This document shows, piece after piece, positions 25,516 through 33,478 of a stretch of 54,035 nucleotides of DNA. The position numbers and the translations under genes were made by a program. The notes under the pieces are model-generated. The model had not been told where the DNA came from, searched no databases, and saw only the letters and a program-made list of their open reading frames with translations. Location: NCBI GenBank assembly GCA_002344005.1, contig DDTD01000082.1, positions 1 through 54,035 on the forward strand. Reading direction: 5' to 3'. Position 1 is the stretch's first letter. Every line of letters begins with the position of its first letter. The DNA is from Ignavibacteria bacterium UBA2373 (GTDB taxonomy: Bacteria > Bacteroidota > Ignavibacteria > Kapaibacteriales > UBA961).

Positions 25516-26193
25516 TTACTTCTTTTTTGTCACAATCAGACGACGATAGGGAATACCTTTTCTAATGGAAAATTTTTCTTGATCTGTTTTTGGCAAATTC
25601 CATTCATCATCATTATTACAATAACGAAAGGTAAAAATATTATGTTGTTTTATTGATTCCTGCTGATATTCATCCACAGTTTCTACGTCCGTCATTAAAT
25701 AGAGACATGCTTCAGGTTTCATAATTCGATTTAATTCATTAAGAAACTCTACTGAAAATAATCTCCTTTTATGATGCCTTTTCTTATGCCAAGGGTCGGG
25801 AAAAAAATAGAATACAGTATCAATGGAATGATCTTGAATGAAGGGTACATTATTGACAACACTATACCAAAAAGCTGCCGCATTGGGGATAGCTTCGCCT
25901 TTAATGACTGTATTAATCCACTCAACAGCTTGTTTTCGTAATTCTAAGCCTAAAATATTGATTTCCGGGTGTTCAAGTGCATACTGTAATAATAATCCGC
26001 CACGTCCGCATCCAATATCTAATACTGTTGGGGGATTACTGTTTGCAAAATGGTCACTCCATGTATGTTCTTCTATTAGAGGTGGATACCAATACGGTCT
26101 TTTATGATGACTTTCATACGGTAAATATAATGTCGGATTCACATGATGCCTCATTCTCGGCATTGGATATTTCGTAAAATCTATCGTTTTCAT
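25516..26193 (-). CDS. trmB: tRNA (guanine-N7-)-methyltransferase
   Basis: A 225-residue class I SAM-dependent methyltransferase that makes m7G46 in the variable loop of tRNAs. The SAM site is VLDIGCGRGGLLLQYA, the acidic strand NILGLELR, and the family signature YFFPDPWHKKRHHKRRL lies near residue 135. The start overlaps the upstream small gene by 4 bp (ATGA), indicating coupled translation. Confidence 0.94.
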   Translation of the reverse strand: MKTIDFTKYPMPRMRHHVNPTLYLPYESHHKRPYWYPPLIEEHTWSDHFANSNPPTVLDIGCGRGGLLLQYALEHPEINILGLELRKQAVEWINTVIKGEAIPNAAAFWYSVVNNVPFIQDHSIDTVFYFFPDPWHKKRHHKRRLFSVEFLNELNRIMKPEACLYLMTDVETVDEYQQESIKQHNIFTFRYCNNDDEWNLPKTDQEKFSIRKGIPYRRLIVTKKK

Positions 26194-26435
26194 CGTTTTT
26201 TTATATCTTGGTCAATATATTTTTGTAAAGCTCGTACAAAAACGTTCGTTTTTTTCTGAGCCGTTTCCTGTATTCTTTCCTTCTTTAAACGAAACTCTTC
26301 TTCTTTAAGAATTTGAGCACGCTTTTGCGCAATTTCTTCTATAGTTAATGCTTTTGCCGGTGGTAAATCAAGATGTGGGTTTTCTTTCCTAAAGCGTTCA
26401 CGCAATTCTTCTAAAACTTCTAATGGTAAAGTCAT
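26190..26435 (-). CDS. Small charged helical protein, unknown
   Basis: An 81-residue, highly charged and mostly helical protein (LEELRERFRKEN, AQKRAQILKEEEFRLKKERIQ) without cysteines, membrane segments or a signal peptide. A short PHLDLPPAKALT stretch breaks the helix. It is believable as a gene because it lies 3 bp after the aminopeptidase gene and shares ATGA with trmB, and it fills the gap exactly. I do not recognise a family. A small RNA- or ribosome-associated helper is a guess only. Confidence 0.7.
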   Translation of the reverse strand: MTLPLEVLEELRERFRKENPHLDLPPAKALTIEEIAQKRAQILKEEEFRLKKERIQETAQKKTNVFVRALQKYIDQDIKKR

Positions 26436-26438
26436 AAA

Positions 26439-27833
26439 TCAGTTTTTCATAAGTTCTTCAATTTCAGAAATTGTTCTTGGTAATGCTTCCGATAAATTAA
26501 TTGGATCACCATCAGTAATTAATATATCATCTTCTATGCGGATGCCGATATTCCACCAACGTTTATCGCATGGACTGTCTTTGGGAATATAGATACCGGG
26601 TTCTACAGTAATAACTGAATTTTTTTGTAATGCCTTAAATGTTCCTGCATCATGCACATCTAAACCTAAATAATGTGAAGTACCGTGCATAAAATACCAT
26701 CGTGCCTGTGATGCCGTTGTAATAATACCGAGTTCTAATAACCCTTTGGTAATAATTTCCATAGCTGCATTGTGAGGTGCTCTAAATTCATTACCTTTTT
26801 TACATGCTTTGATACCGGCATTTTGAGCATCTAATACTATAGCATAAATTTGTGCTTGTTCTTTTGTAAATTTACCGTTTACAGGAAATGTTCTTGTAAT
26901 ATCTGCTGTATAATTTTGATATTCCGCTCCACAATCAGCAAGAATTAAATCATTGCTCGAGGTCTGTTTACGATTTGAAATATAGTGTAAAATACATGCA
27001 TTATATTCTGATCCGACAATAGAAGGATATCCGACATCTTCAGCACCGAGCCGCTTAAATGTATATTCCATAATTGCTTCAATTTCATATTCATTCATGC
27101 CGGGTTTTGCTTGTTGCATCACTGCTTTATGTCCTTCAATGCTGATATCTATTGCTTTTTTCATTAGACGAATTTCATCATCATCTTTTATCTCACGCAT
27201 TGTATTGAGATGGGGGAGTGAGTTTTTTATCCATAAGTCCGGATAATCTTTGTGGAGATATGATTTTATCTCTGACTCGGCAAAAATTTTCTTATCTAAG
27301 ATTGGCGGTAAAAATGAAATAGTCGGTAAACCGGTAAACCATAAAGTATCTTTGCCGGAAAGCATTGATTTCAAGACTGTTTGAAGCAAAGAAATATCCT
27401 CTGATGTGCTAAATCCAAGAATTGAATCGGCTTCGTTCAAACCCAAGCGCGTACCAACCCAGACTTCACGATCAGGCGAACGAGGTGTGACGAAAAGAAT
27501 TTCATGTACTTTTTTACCTTTATATAGAGTGCCGCCCGGGATGAGGAGTAAGGCTGCGCCGGGATCGGGCATTCCGGTCAGATACCAAAAATTACTATTT
27601 TGCCTATACTCATAGTCCACATCATTTTGTCTGTTTCGAATATCAGCTGAAAAAGAAAGGATAAGCGATTTTGTAGAAAATGTCGAGAGAATATTATCAC
27701 GTCGCTCCTTAAATCTGCTTTTTGGGATACCATTTTTATATGGATAGACATAATCGAATCTCACACCCGGTGGTTGTGCATTAACTACCGTTATTGCAAA
27801 TGTAAATAAAAGTATAAATAATATATTTTTCAT
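26439..27833 (-). CDS. Secreted aminopeptidase P (Xaa-Pro aminopeptidase)
   Basis: A 464-residue M24 metallopeptidase that removes N-terminal residues preceding proline. The chosen ATG (MKNILFILLFTFAITVVNAQ) starts a signal peptide and shares ATGA with the comF stop; the longer frame reads through comF. An N-terminal creatinase-like domain (about 25-190) precedes the catalytic domain. Dinuclear metal ligands are visible: Asp in LADCGAEYQNYTADITRTF (two), His in HGTSHYLGLDVHDAG, Glu in VEPGIYI and Glu in IGIRIEDD. The signal peptide places it in the periplasm or outside, unlike the cytoplasmic PepP of E. coli, and suits peptide scavenging. Confidence 0.93.
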   Translation of the reverse strand: MKNILFILLFTFAITVVNAQPPGVRFDYVYPYKNGIPKSRFKERRDNILSTFSTKSLILSFSADIRNRQNDVDYEYRQNSNFWYLTGMPDPGAALLLIPGGTLYKGKKVHEILFVTPRSPDREVWVGTRLGLNEADSILGFSTSEDISLLQTVLKSMLSGKDTLWFTGLPTISFLPPILDKKIFAESEIKSYLHKDYPDLWIKNSLPHLNTMREIKDDDEIRLMKKAIDISIEGHKAVMQQAKPGMNEYEIEAIMEYTFKRLGAEDVGYPSIVGSEYNACILHYISNRKQTSSNDLILADCGAEYQNYTADITRTFPVNGKFTKEQAQIYAIVLDAQNAGIKACKKGNEFRAPHNAAMEIITKGLLELGIITTASQARWYFMHGTSHYLGLDVHDAGTFKALQKNSVITVEPGIYIPKDSPCDKRWWNIGIRIEDDILITDGDPINLSEALPRTISEIEELMKN

Positions 27834-28552
27834 TGTTTCTCCGTTATTCCAATAACTGCAACATCTACTCTTTTTGCGCCATGTTGTAACAATAATGACG
27901 CACAATTATTTGTGGTTGCTCCTGTTGTAAACACATCATCAACCAATAAGACATTTTTATCATGATATAAAGACTTAGTGCCATCAACATTAAAAATATT
28001 TGCAACATTTTCCCATCGAGCCGCCGAAGAGGTCGTCGTTGTTTGCGATGCCGTATAAAATGTTCTTTTTAAAGCAAATGGAATAAGAGGAATGTTTACG
28101 ACAGAGCATATACCTTTAGCTATTTCTTCTGCTTGGTTATAGCCACGTTCACGTTTCTTTGCCGGATGAATAGGAACAGGTATAATAAAATCAGAGTGCA
28201 GAGAGTACTCAGTAATTTTATTTCCTAATAACCCCCCTAAGGTGTAGGCAGTTTTTGATATCCCATGATATTTGAAATCAAAAATAGCATTGTGTATTGG
28301 TAATTCATGACTATAAACTGTTAAACCAATTATTTCACTGATTGCAATATCATCGGCTGTGATGGACTGCAAAAGACGTTCTCGTACAAAATCAGAATTT
28401 GGTGCTTCCGGTAAATTTTCAATACAAGATTGACAATAAGAGTTTTTTCTGTCAACTTCATTGTAGAGCTTGTCACTACATAAACAACAATGTTTTGGTG
28501 CAATAAGCTCTAATAAAGAATCTACGATTATATTCTGTAAATTTTGTATCAT
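27830..28552 (-). CDS. comF: ComF-family phosphoribosyltransferase-like protein
   Basis: A 240-residue protein. The N-terminal zinc-binding cysteines are in CCLCSDKL and SYCQSCIENL. The phosphoribosyltransferase domain ends with the PRPP motif VLLVDDVFTTGATTNNC; RERGYNQAEEIAKGI is the other family landmark. ComF helps natural transformation, acting with the uptake helicase or DprA. Finding dprA about 3 kb upstream in the same run supports this. The start and stop overlap both neighbours (kynA, aminopeptidase) by 4 bp each. Confidence 0.93.
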   Translation of the reverse strand: MIQNLQNIIVDSLLELIAPKHCCLCSDKLYNEVDRKNSYCQSCIENLPEAPNSDFVRERLLQSITADDIAISEIIGLTVYSHELPIHNAIFDFKYHGISKTAYTLGGLLGNKITEYSLHSDFIIPVPIHPAKKRERGYNQAEEIAKGICSVVNIPLIPFALKRTFYTASQTTTTSSAARWENVANIFNVDGTKSLYHDKNVLLVDDVFTTGATTNNCASLLLQHGAKRVDVAVIGITEKQ

Positions 28553-29634
28553 TTTTCTGAATATACAAAGCCTAATTTATTTGCTAATGTAGCCGGTAAA
28601 GGTGGAATGGAAGATCGAGGAATCAGCATACCCGCAATATTGACTAAATCATCGAATATTTTTTGTTTCATAGCTGTGTGTACTAAATATCCCACACCTG
28701 AAGAACCGCCTGTTCCTATACGTGCACCAATCATTCTATTTGCCATAAGTCCATGTCTATAACGCCACAGAAGTACATTTTGCTCTAATGTTACAATGTT
28801 TTGTAAAAATTGAAAAGGTATTTGTAATAATGGATAATCGCGATATAAATAAATAAACAAGGATGATAGAGTAGCATTTTGTGAAAAACGACGCTTTCCG
28901 CTCGACAGTAATTCTTTATATTCATTTTCATCAAAAAATGCTTCAAATTGTTTTTGGGCAATTTCAATTTCTGCTAATCGTGTGTTTTTTTCTTCGTCTG
29001 TAGCAATTGCGATGTGTATAATATCTTCTTTGTCTTTGTTAAAGACTGACATCACAACGTTTTTATATGCTTCCCAGAATTGAAAATCACCTTCTTCCAT
29101 AAATGGCATTTTTTCAAGCCATTTTTGCACAACATCAAATAATGTTGGTTTAGTCATACAATCTTTAAGATGACTTTGTTCTAATGTGGTCAAACTCTCA
29201 ATAAAATTTTTATTGATTCTACGCCCATCGGGCAAGCCGAGTCGTGTTTCAAGAACTCGGAATTGAGCAGATTGAAAGCCGGAAGCCGGATGCAACATAT
29301 CACGGAAATCCATAAAATCGAGTGCTGTCATGGTTTCGATTATTGCAAATTGCTGTGTAATCAAATCAAATATTTTATTCACACGTTCAAGTCGTTTCAA
29401 TGATAGAGCTACATCGGTTTCACGGACATACTCTTGATTAAAAAAGTCAATAATTGTTTCCAATTCTACCATAACTTGTTTGAACCATAGCTCAAATGTT
29501 TGATGCGTAATGATAAAAAGCATTTCATCATGTGCCGGAGCATTTTGTAGTTCACTTTCGCGAAGTTGTGCCGTAAGTATTTTATCTAACTGAAGATAAG
29601 ATGGGTAGTGAACGATTTTCTTTTCTTTACTCAT
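28549..29634 (-). CDS. kynA: Tryptophan 2,3-dioxygenase
   Basis: A 361-residue heme dioxygenase that opens the indole ring of tryptophan to N-formylkynurenine. Family landmarks are visible: HDEMLFIITHQTFELWFKQ, DFRDMLHPASGFQSAQFR, and the heme-histidine region LLWRYRHGLMANRMIG with the substrate loop GTGGSSGVGYL. It lies between the polyprenyl synthase and comF and overlaps comF by 4 bp. No kynurenine formamidase, kynureninase or NAD-synthesis gene is adjacent, so its pathway partners are elsewhere. Confidence 0.95.
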   Translation of the reverse strand: MSKEKKIVHYPSYLQLDKILTAQLRESELQNAPAHDEMLFIITHQTFELWFKQVMVELETIIDFFNQEYVRETDVALSLKRLERVNKIFDLITQQFAIIETMTALDFMDFRDMLHPASGFQSAQFRVLETRLGLPDGRRINKNFIESLTTLEQSHLKDCMTKPTLFDVVQKWLEKMPFMEEGDFQFWEAYKNVVMSVFNKDKEDIIHIAIATDEEKNTRLAEIEIAQKQFEAFFDENEYKELLSSGKRRFSQNATLSSLFIYLYRDYPLLQIPFQFLQNIVTLEQNVLLWRYRHGLMANRMIGARIGTGGSSGVGYLVHTAMKQKIFDDLVNIAGMLIPRSSIPPLPATLANKLGFVYSEK

Positions 29635-29694
29635 TTTTCATACACTCCTTAAATTATTGTTGTCGATTGTTACAAAAATACGTAATCTATTCCT

Positions 29695-30690
29695 CTATTT
29701 CTTGCGTATCAATAGCTGTTGAGTCAGTTGTCGCAAAATTTGAGAGTAATCATTGTTTGGTAAGATATTCAAATATCCTAATGCCTCCTCTGTAAGTTCA
29801 AGAATTTGTGCTTGTGTTTCTTCAAGTATATTATGCTCATGTAAGAGTAGCATTATGTCTTGTAAATGGACGATGGGCAAACCATGTTCATCGAAGAATT
29901 GTTGAAGAAGTACAGGTAATTGCGGTGAAAGTTTATCGCGAAGTCGCAACATCATAAATGTTTTCTTACCTTCCACAATATCTTGTCCAATACTTTTTCC
30001 AAATTCTGCTTGTTCTGCCGTAAGGTCTAATAAATCGTCCTGTAATTGAAATGCAATACCGATTTTTCTGGCAAAAAGCCGCATTGTTTCAATGTCATTA
30101 CTTGATGCTTCGGCGACCTGCGCACCACAAACAACAGCCATTTCTAAGAGTCTTGCTGTCTTCAACTCAATCATCTGCAAATAATCTTGTATTGATAATT
30201 GCGTTGATTTTGAATATTCAATATCTAATGCTTGACCTTCACAAACATAAATTAAGCCATCACTAAATTCTTTGATAATAGAATGTAAGCGGGGATGAGC
30301 AGATGAGGTTTTCAATAATAATCTATATGCCAATCCAATAATCGCATCACCTGATAAAATCGCGGTTGCTTCATCCCAATGAATATGTACTGTTTGTCTG
30401 CCGCGTCGCAATGGTGATTTATCCATTATATCATCGTGAACAAGAGTAAAGTTATGGAGCATTTCAATTGCCGCACCAATATGAACAGCATCTAGTGGGG
30501 AAGTACCAAACAAACCACAACTTAGCATTGTCAGCAATGGACGAATACGTTTTCCGCCTCCATCTACGACATATTGGACAGGTTTATAAAGTGTTTCTGT
30601 CGAGTTTTGAGGTATTATTGCATATAATGTCTTTTCAATATGCGATTGGAGTTCCTCAATTGAGTATAATGTCGTATGTGTATTTTGCAT
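29695..30690 (-). CDS. Polyprenyl (trans-prenyl) diphosphate synthase
   Basis: A 331-residue all-helical prenyl transferase that extends allylic diphosphates with isopentenyl diphosphate. The first aspartate-rich motif is LVHDDIMDKSPLRRGRQTVH and the second FQLQDDLLD; GGGKRIRPLLTML binds diphosphate. The residues before the first motif (AIEMLHNFTL) suggest a long-chain product (geranylgeranyl or quinone side chain), but chain length cannot be fixed by eye. It lies 18 bp after fni, which makes its substrate, so the pair forms an isoprenoid module. Confidence 0.92.
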   Translation of the reverse strand: MQNTHTTLYSIEELQSHIEKTLYAIIPQNSTETLYKPVQYVVDGGGKRIRPLLTMLSCGLFGTSPLDAVHIGAAIEMLHNFTLVHDDIMDKSPLRRGRQTVHIHWDEATAILSGDAIIGLAYRLLLKTSSAHPRLHSIIKEFSDGLIYVCEGQALDIEYSKSTQLSIQDYLQMIELKTARLLEMAVVCGAQVAEASSNDIETMRLFARKIGIAFQLQDDLLDLTAEQAEFGKSIGQDIVEGKKTFMMLRLRDKLSPQLPVLLQQFFDEHGLPIVHLQDIMLLLHEHNILEETQAQILELTEEALGYLNILPNNDYSQILRQLTQQLLIRKK

Positions 30691-30708
30691 GGGTAAAAAT
30701 TCAGAATG

Positions 30709-31740
30709 TCAATTATTTTTTTTTATATGGGTTGTGTTCTGTAAAGATCGAATATTATTTGCACCGACCAAAAACATTATTTTTTTGAGTATTTCCTGCC
30801 AATCCAGTAATGTTTCTTCGAGTGCATATTGTCCTTGTTGTTTCAAAATAGTAATCATAGGTCTAGCCGAAGCACATATATCAGCACCGATAGCAAGTGA
30901 AATAGCAATGTCAATTGCTGAATTTATACCACCGGAAGATATTAAAGTAAAATTTGTATGTTGTTTTAATGGATATATCATTTCTAAACATTCGGCTGTC
31001 GGTATCCCCCAATCCCAGAAAAATGCGCTTTCACTTGTATGTTTTTTACGTAATATTTCCACACCTGACCAGCTGGTACCTCCTGCGCCGGCAACATCTA
31101 TAATCCGTACACCGCAATCAAGTAAACGTTGTGCCACATCTCGGCTGATACCGGCACCGACTTCTTTGATTATGATCGGAATTCCTGCATTTTTTACCAA
31201 AAATGAAATACCATTAAGTACACCTGAAAAATCTGTAGTACCTTCGGGTTGCATAAGTTCTTGTAATGGATTGACATGAATGGTAAGTGCATTAGCTTCA
31301 ATCATATCAATGATACGTCGAATTTTTGTTGTTGACGAAATATTACGTATTTCTGAAGCACCTATATTTGCAGTAATCGGAATAGTAGGAGCATATTGTC
31401 TTACAATGGAAAATGAAGAGCGATATGTATCTTGTTCTAATGCTTGTCTTTGTGAACCTACCCCCATCGGAATTTGTATTTTTTGACATATTTGAGCTAA
31501 TTCGGCATTGATTTTTTCCGCATCTTTGTATCCACCTGTCATGGAAGAAATCATGAGAGGCATTTGAATAGTCGTTTCTAAAAATTGTGTTTCTATGCAT
31601 ATATCCGCGAAATTAATTTCCGGTAATGCATTGTGAATAAAGGTATATTTATCAAAACCGGTCGTTTTGGTTTGAAATTGAACATTCTTATTGACACATA
31701 AGTCAACATGATCTTGTTTACGAGACGAAGTTATATTCAT
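30709..31740 (-). CDS. fni: Isopentenyl-diphosphate delta-isomerase, type 2
   Basis: A 343-residue FMN-dependent isomerase that interconverts IPP and DMAPP. The N-terminal RKQDHVDLCVNKNVQF, the PLMISSMTGGYKDAEKIN segment, GVGSQRQALE, the active-site HVNPLQELMQPEG and the C-terminal SSGGINSAIDIAISLAIGADI phosphate-binding loop are all typical. It needs FMN, NADPH and magnesium. It is unrelated to the type 1 Idi enzymes. It lies 12 bp after dprA and directly ahead of the polyprenyl synthase. Confidence 0.95.
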   Translation of the reverse strand: MNITSSRKQDHVDLCVNKNVQFQTKTTGFDKYTFIHNALPEINFADICIETQFLETTIQMPLMISSMTGGYKDAEKINAELAQICQKIQIPMGVGSQRQALEQDTYRSSFSIVRQYAPTIPITANIGASEIRNISSTTKIRRIIDMIEANALTIHVNPLQELMQPEGTTDFSGVLNGISFLVKNAGIPIIIKEVGAGISRDVAQRLLDCGVRIIDVAGAGGTSWSGVEILRKKHTSESAFFWDWGIPTAECLEMIYPLKQHTNFTLISSGGINSAIDIAISLAIGADICASARPMITILKQQGQYALEETLLDWQEILKKIMFLVGANNIRSLQNTTHIKKNN

Positions 31741-31752
31741 ATTAAAACTCCG

Positions 31753-32868
31753 TTATGAGAATGTAGTTGATAAACTCATAAATTGTTTCCCCGGTAATTG
31801 GCGAATAAATCCCTTAAATTCCATCATTAATAATGTGGAGAGTAATTCGCTTGATGGAATGGACAAAGTGACAGATAAATCATCAATAGTCACAGGTCCA
31901 TTTGATAACTCCTTGAGTAATTTTTCTTCATTATCACTAAGGTTGTGAACAACAGTTGCTTGTTTTTGTATGGGAATGCGTAATTCGGATAATATATCGT
32001 GAGGATGGGTTGCTATTGCTGCCATATTTCTTTTTATGAGGGCATTTGTTCCGGAATTTTTATCATAAAAAATATTGCCCGGTACTGCAAAAAGAGGTCT
32101 GTTTTGATCAAATGCAAATTGTGCTGTGATAAGTGCGCCGCCTTTTATTGCACTTTCGATAACAAGCACAGCGTCGGATATTCCACTGACAATTCTATTT
32201 CTTTGCGGAAAGTATGCTGTTAATGCACCTACTCCACATTTATATTCACTAAACACAGCCCCGCCGCTGTCAATTATTTTATCGGCATTATATTTGGCGG
32301 TATTCGTTGATATTTTATCTATGCCGGAAGCAATCACAGCATAGGTAATCCCATTGTTTTTTATGGTATATGAATGTGCATAGGTATCTATACCATTTGC
32401 TAAACCACTTGCAATAGCAATATTATATTTGACAAGTTCTTCAGTAAAAAATTCTGTTGCTTGTTTGCCATAATCAGTGCAGCGACGTGTACCTACAATT
32501 GCAACAATCGTTTGTGCATTTATGGAATGAATATTACCTTTGCAAAAAAGTAAAAATGGGGGATAGGGGGCATTACGCAGTGACTCAGGGTAAGCATCAT
32601 CATTATAAAGAATACAATCAACATTGTTCTTTTCACATAATTCAAGTTGTTGATTAGCTTTATCATAACATTCTTGGCTGATATTTTTCCAAAAAATATT
32701 ACCATCACCTATTTTTGTTAAAAATGGATGTTTATTATGATTGTTGAGTGCTTCTTGAAATGATGAAAACTGCTCGACAATAGATAAACAATGTATAGCA
32801 GAAATTGTCGGCAAATAGGTTAATGCAAGACAATCAATCATTGACCATGTGTGATGGGTATTACTCAT
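31753..32868 (-). CDS. dprA: DNA-processing protein DprA
   Basis: A 371-residue protein that loads RecA on incoming single-stranded DNA during transformation. The Rossmann-like core has VAIVGTRRCTDYG, ASGLANGIDTYAH, SGGAVFSEY, FPQRNRIVSGISDAVLVIES and GGALITAQFA. A C-terminal winged-helix domain (about 295-371) is present, as in many bacterial DprA proteins. An N-terminal helical region of about 75 residues precedes the core. It is coupled to the HD gene by ATGA. With comF and recN in the same run it hints at natural competence. Confidence 0.95.
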   Translation of the reverse strand: MSNTHHTWSMIDCLALTYLPTISAIHCLSIVEQFSSFQEALNNHNKHPFLTKIGDGNIFWKNISQECYDKANQQLELCEKNNVDCILYNDDAYPESLRNAPYPPFLLFCKGNIHSINAQTIVAIVGTRRCTDYGKQATEFFTEELVKYNIAIASGLANGIDTYAHSYTIKNNGITYAVIASGIDKISTNTAKYNADKIIDSGGAVFSEYKCGVGALTAYFPQRNRIVSGISDAVLVIESAIKGGALITAQFAFDQNRPLFAVPGNIFYDKNSGTNALIKRNMAAIATHPHDILSELRIPIQKQATVVHNLSDNEEKLLKELSNGPVTIDDLSVTLSIPSSELLSTLLMMEFKGFIRQLPGKQFMSLSTTFS

Positions 32869-33476
32869 CCTAAAAATTTATTTCTTTCTACTTTTAGTTC
32901 ATGAAGTAATTTTTTTGCAGCATTATTGTTCGATTGTTCGGCTAATGGAAAGTAATGACATTCCGTTGCTTGAATATAATGGAACGGATTTCTTTTTAAA
33001 TTAAATTGCAAACAACGAAAATTATCTAACCGTGCGGCAAGCTTAATGAGAAGTGCATCAATAGGGGATTCAGCAAGTTTACGTACATATTCTTCTTCAA
33101 TTTTTGACAATTGCTCTTTCTGCGCAGATAAATCTTTGGTTAGTATTTCGACTAAATATGCTGTATATGCGCCAAAATTATATTCTAATACTTCCTTAGT
33201 TAAGACAGGTGAATCCTCCAATACATCGTGTAACAAGCAGGCACATAAAACATCGGTATCCACTATTCCGGCAATTTCAATCATTATTTTTGCTGTACGT
33301 GTGGTATGATAAAAATATGGACTACCATCATTCCTGAATTGGTATTCATGAACAGATTCAGCCATATCATACGCCGAAAATATTTTTTGCAAATCAATAA
33401 TTCCTATGCGATTATGGAGGATGTTCTCTAAATCGGATTTCGAAATTGACGTATATGAATATTCTTTTTTTTCCAT
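32865..33476 (-). CDS. HD-domain hydrolase, RelA/SpoT-hydrolase-like, stand-alone
   Basis: A 203-residue protein that looks like the HD hydrolase half of RelA/SpoT without synthetase, TGS or ACT domains. The pattern DGSPYFYHTTRTAKIMIE, CACLLHDVLED and IKLAARLDNFRCL matches the metal-binding H..HD..D arrangement (FYHTTR, LLHDVLED, ARLDN). If active it would degrade (p)ppGpp, as small alarmone hydrolases do; other nucleotides are possible. It is 2 bp from recN and coupled to dprA by ATGA. The upstream position in a DNA repair and uptake group is notable. Confidence 0.85.
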   Translation of the reverse strand: MEKKEYSYTSISKSDLENILHNRIGIIDLQKIFSAYDMAESVHEYQFRNDGSPYFYHTTRTAKIMIEIAGIVDTDVLCACLLHDVLEDSPVLTKEVLEYNFGAYTAYLVEILTKDLSAQKEQLSKIEEEYVRKLAESPIDALLIKLAARLDNFRCLQFNLKRNPFHYIQATECHYFPLAEQSNNNAAKKLLHELKVERNKFLG

Positions 33477-33478
33477 GT

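Noticed and set aside
30689..31279. 196-codon plus-strand open frame
   Set aside because: It lies antisense to fni, whose protein is clearly conserved. The opposite frame is an open shadow.
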